Source: Pseudomonadota bacterium
GTDB lineage: Bacteria; Pseudomonadota; Gammaproteobacteria; Xanthomonadales; Rhodanobacteraceae
DNA: 56,952 nt
Reading direction: 5' to 3'
Assembly: GCA_029561145.1 (NCBI GenBank)
Contig: JAKQJM010000011.1
Coordinates: 1 to 56,952, forward strand
The position numbers and the translations under genes are program-made. The notes under the pieces are model-generated. The model was given only the letters and a program-made list of their open reading frames with translations, was not told where the DNA came from and did not search any database. The stretch's first letter is position 1, and the number at the start of each line of letters is the position of its first letter. Positions 56,889-56,952 of this stretch are shown piece after piece.

Positions 56889-56952
56889 GGGCCATCCTAA
56901 CAGCCTGCGAGAGCGTCGAGCGGCCCGCAGCGACCATGCGCGTGGGCGAGCG

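Overview
The window is high-GC DNA that reads like a gammaproteobacterial chromosome. The family is most likely Xanthomonadales/Lysobacterales (Rhodanobacteraceae, Dokdonella-like). The reasons are the radC / coaBC-dut-algC-like / pyrE neighbourhood, a single-chain indolepyruvate:ferredoxin oxidoreductase, biosynthetic speA beside speE, and several secreted proteins with a C-terminal [IL]FxxGF[DE] tail. The placement is inference. I found no rRNA, tRNA, CRISPR array, transposase or integrase. The sequence carries one convincing single-base frameshift and a possible second, which may be real decay or assembly errors.

Layout. 1-8.97 kb is mixed: the 3' end of a membrane protein gene, a secreted cupin, a diheme cytochrome c with an odd first haem site, a frameshifted SnoaL-like gene running in frame into a VOC gene, a divergent LysR/MFS-exporter pair, a membrane protein of unknown role and a periplasmic-sensor diguanylate cyclase. 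9.0-18.0 kb is a compact mannoside-utilisation locus. A GH92 alpha-mannosidase is divergent from a tightly packed run of a LacI regulator, a FucP-type sugar permease, a PfkB sugar kinase, an AGE-family isomerase/epimerase and a GH47 alpha-1,2-mannosidase. Two near-identical palindromic operators lie upstream of the LacI gene. The genes together suggest secreted trimming of high-mannose glycans, mannose uptake, mannose-to-fructose isomerisation and phosphorylation to fructose-6-phosphate.

18-28.4 kb holds a YCII protein, a zinc-ribbon membrane protein, an ABC exporter, a glycine-rich secreted protein, a patatin phospholipase, a GNAT acetyltransferase, a secreted M14 carboxypeptidase, a small unknown protein and an M15 peptidase. 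28.4-38.7 kb has the large oxidoreductase, a 2OG-Fe(II) oxygenase-like protein, a sterol-desaturase family protein and a NupC nucleoside transporter. After NupC comes a roughly 2.76 kb segment carrying one beta-propeller gene. A 40-bp exact direct repeat brackets it, and one copy is the 3' end of the nupC-like gene.

38.7-45.8 kb contains two secreted glucose/sorbosone-dehydrogenase-like propellers around a polyamine block (speE divergent from speA, with a 3-hydroxyisobutyrate-dehydrogenase-like gene overlapping speA). 45.9-56.9 kb is mostly housekeeping: SPOR protein, argS, HD-domain protein, radC, coaBC-dut, a membrane-anchored phosphomannomutase, a DUF4124 protein, pyrE and a HutD-family gene.

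The most unusual signals are the shared C-terminal tail on five secreted proteins, the repeat-bracketed propeller gene and the self-contained mannoside pathway with its duplicated operator.
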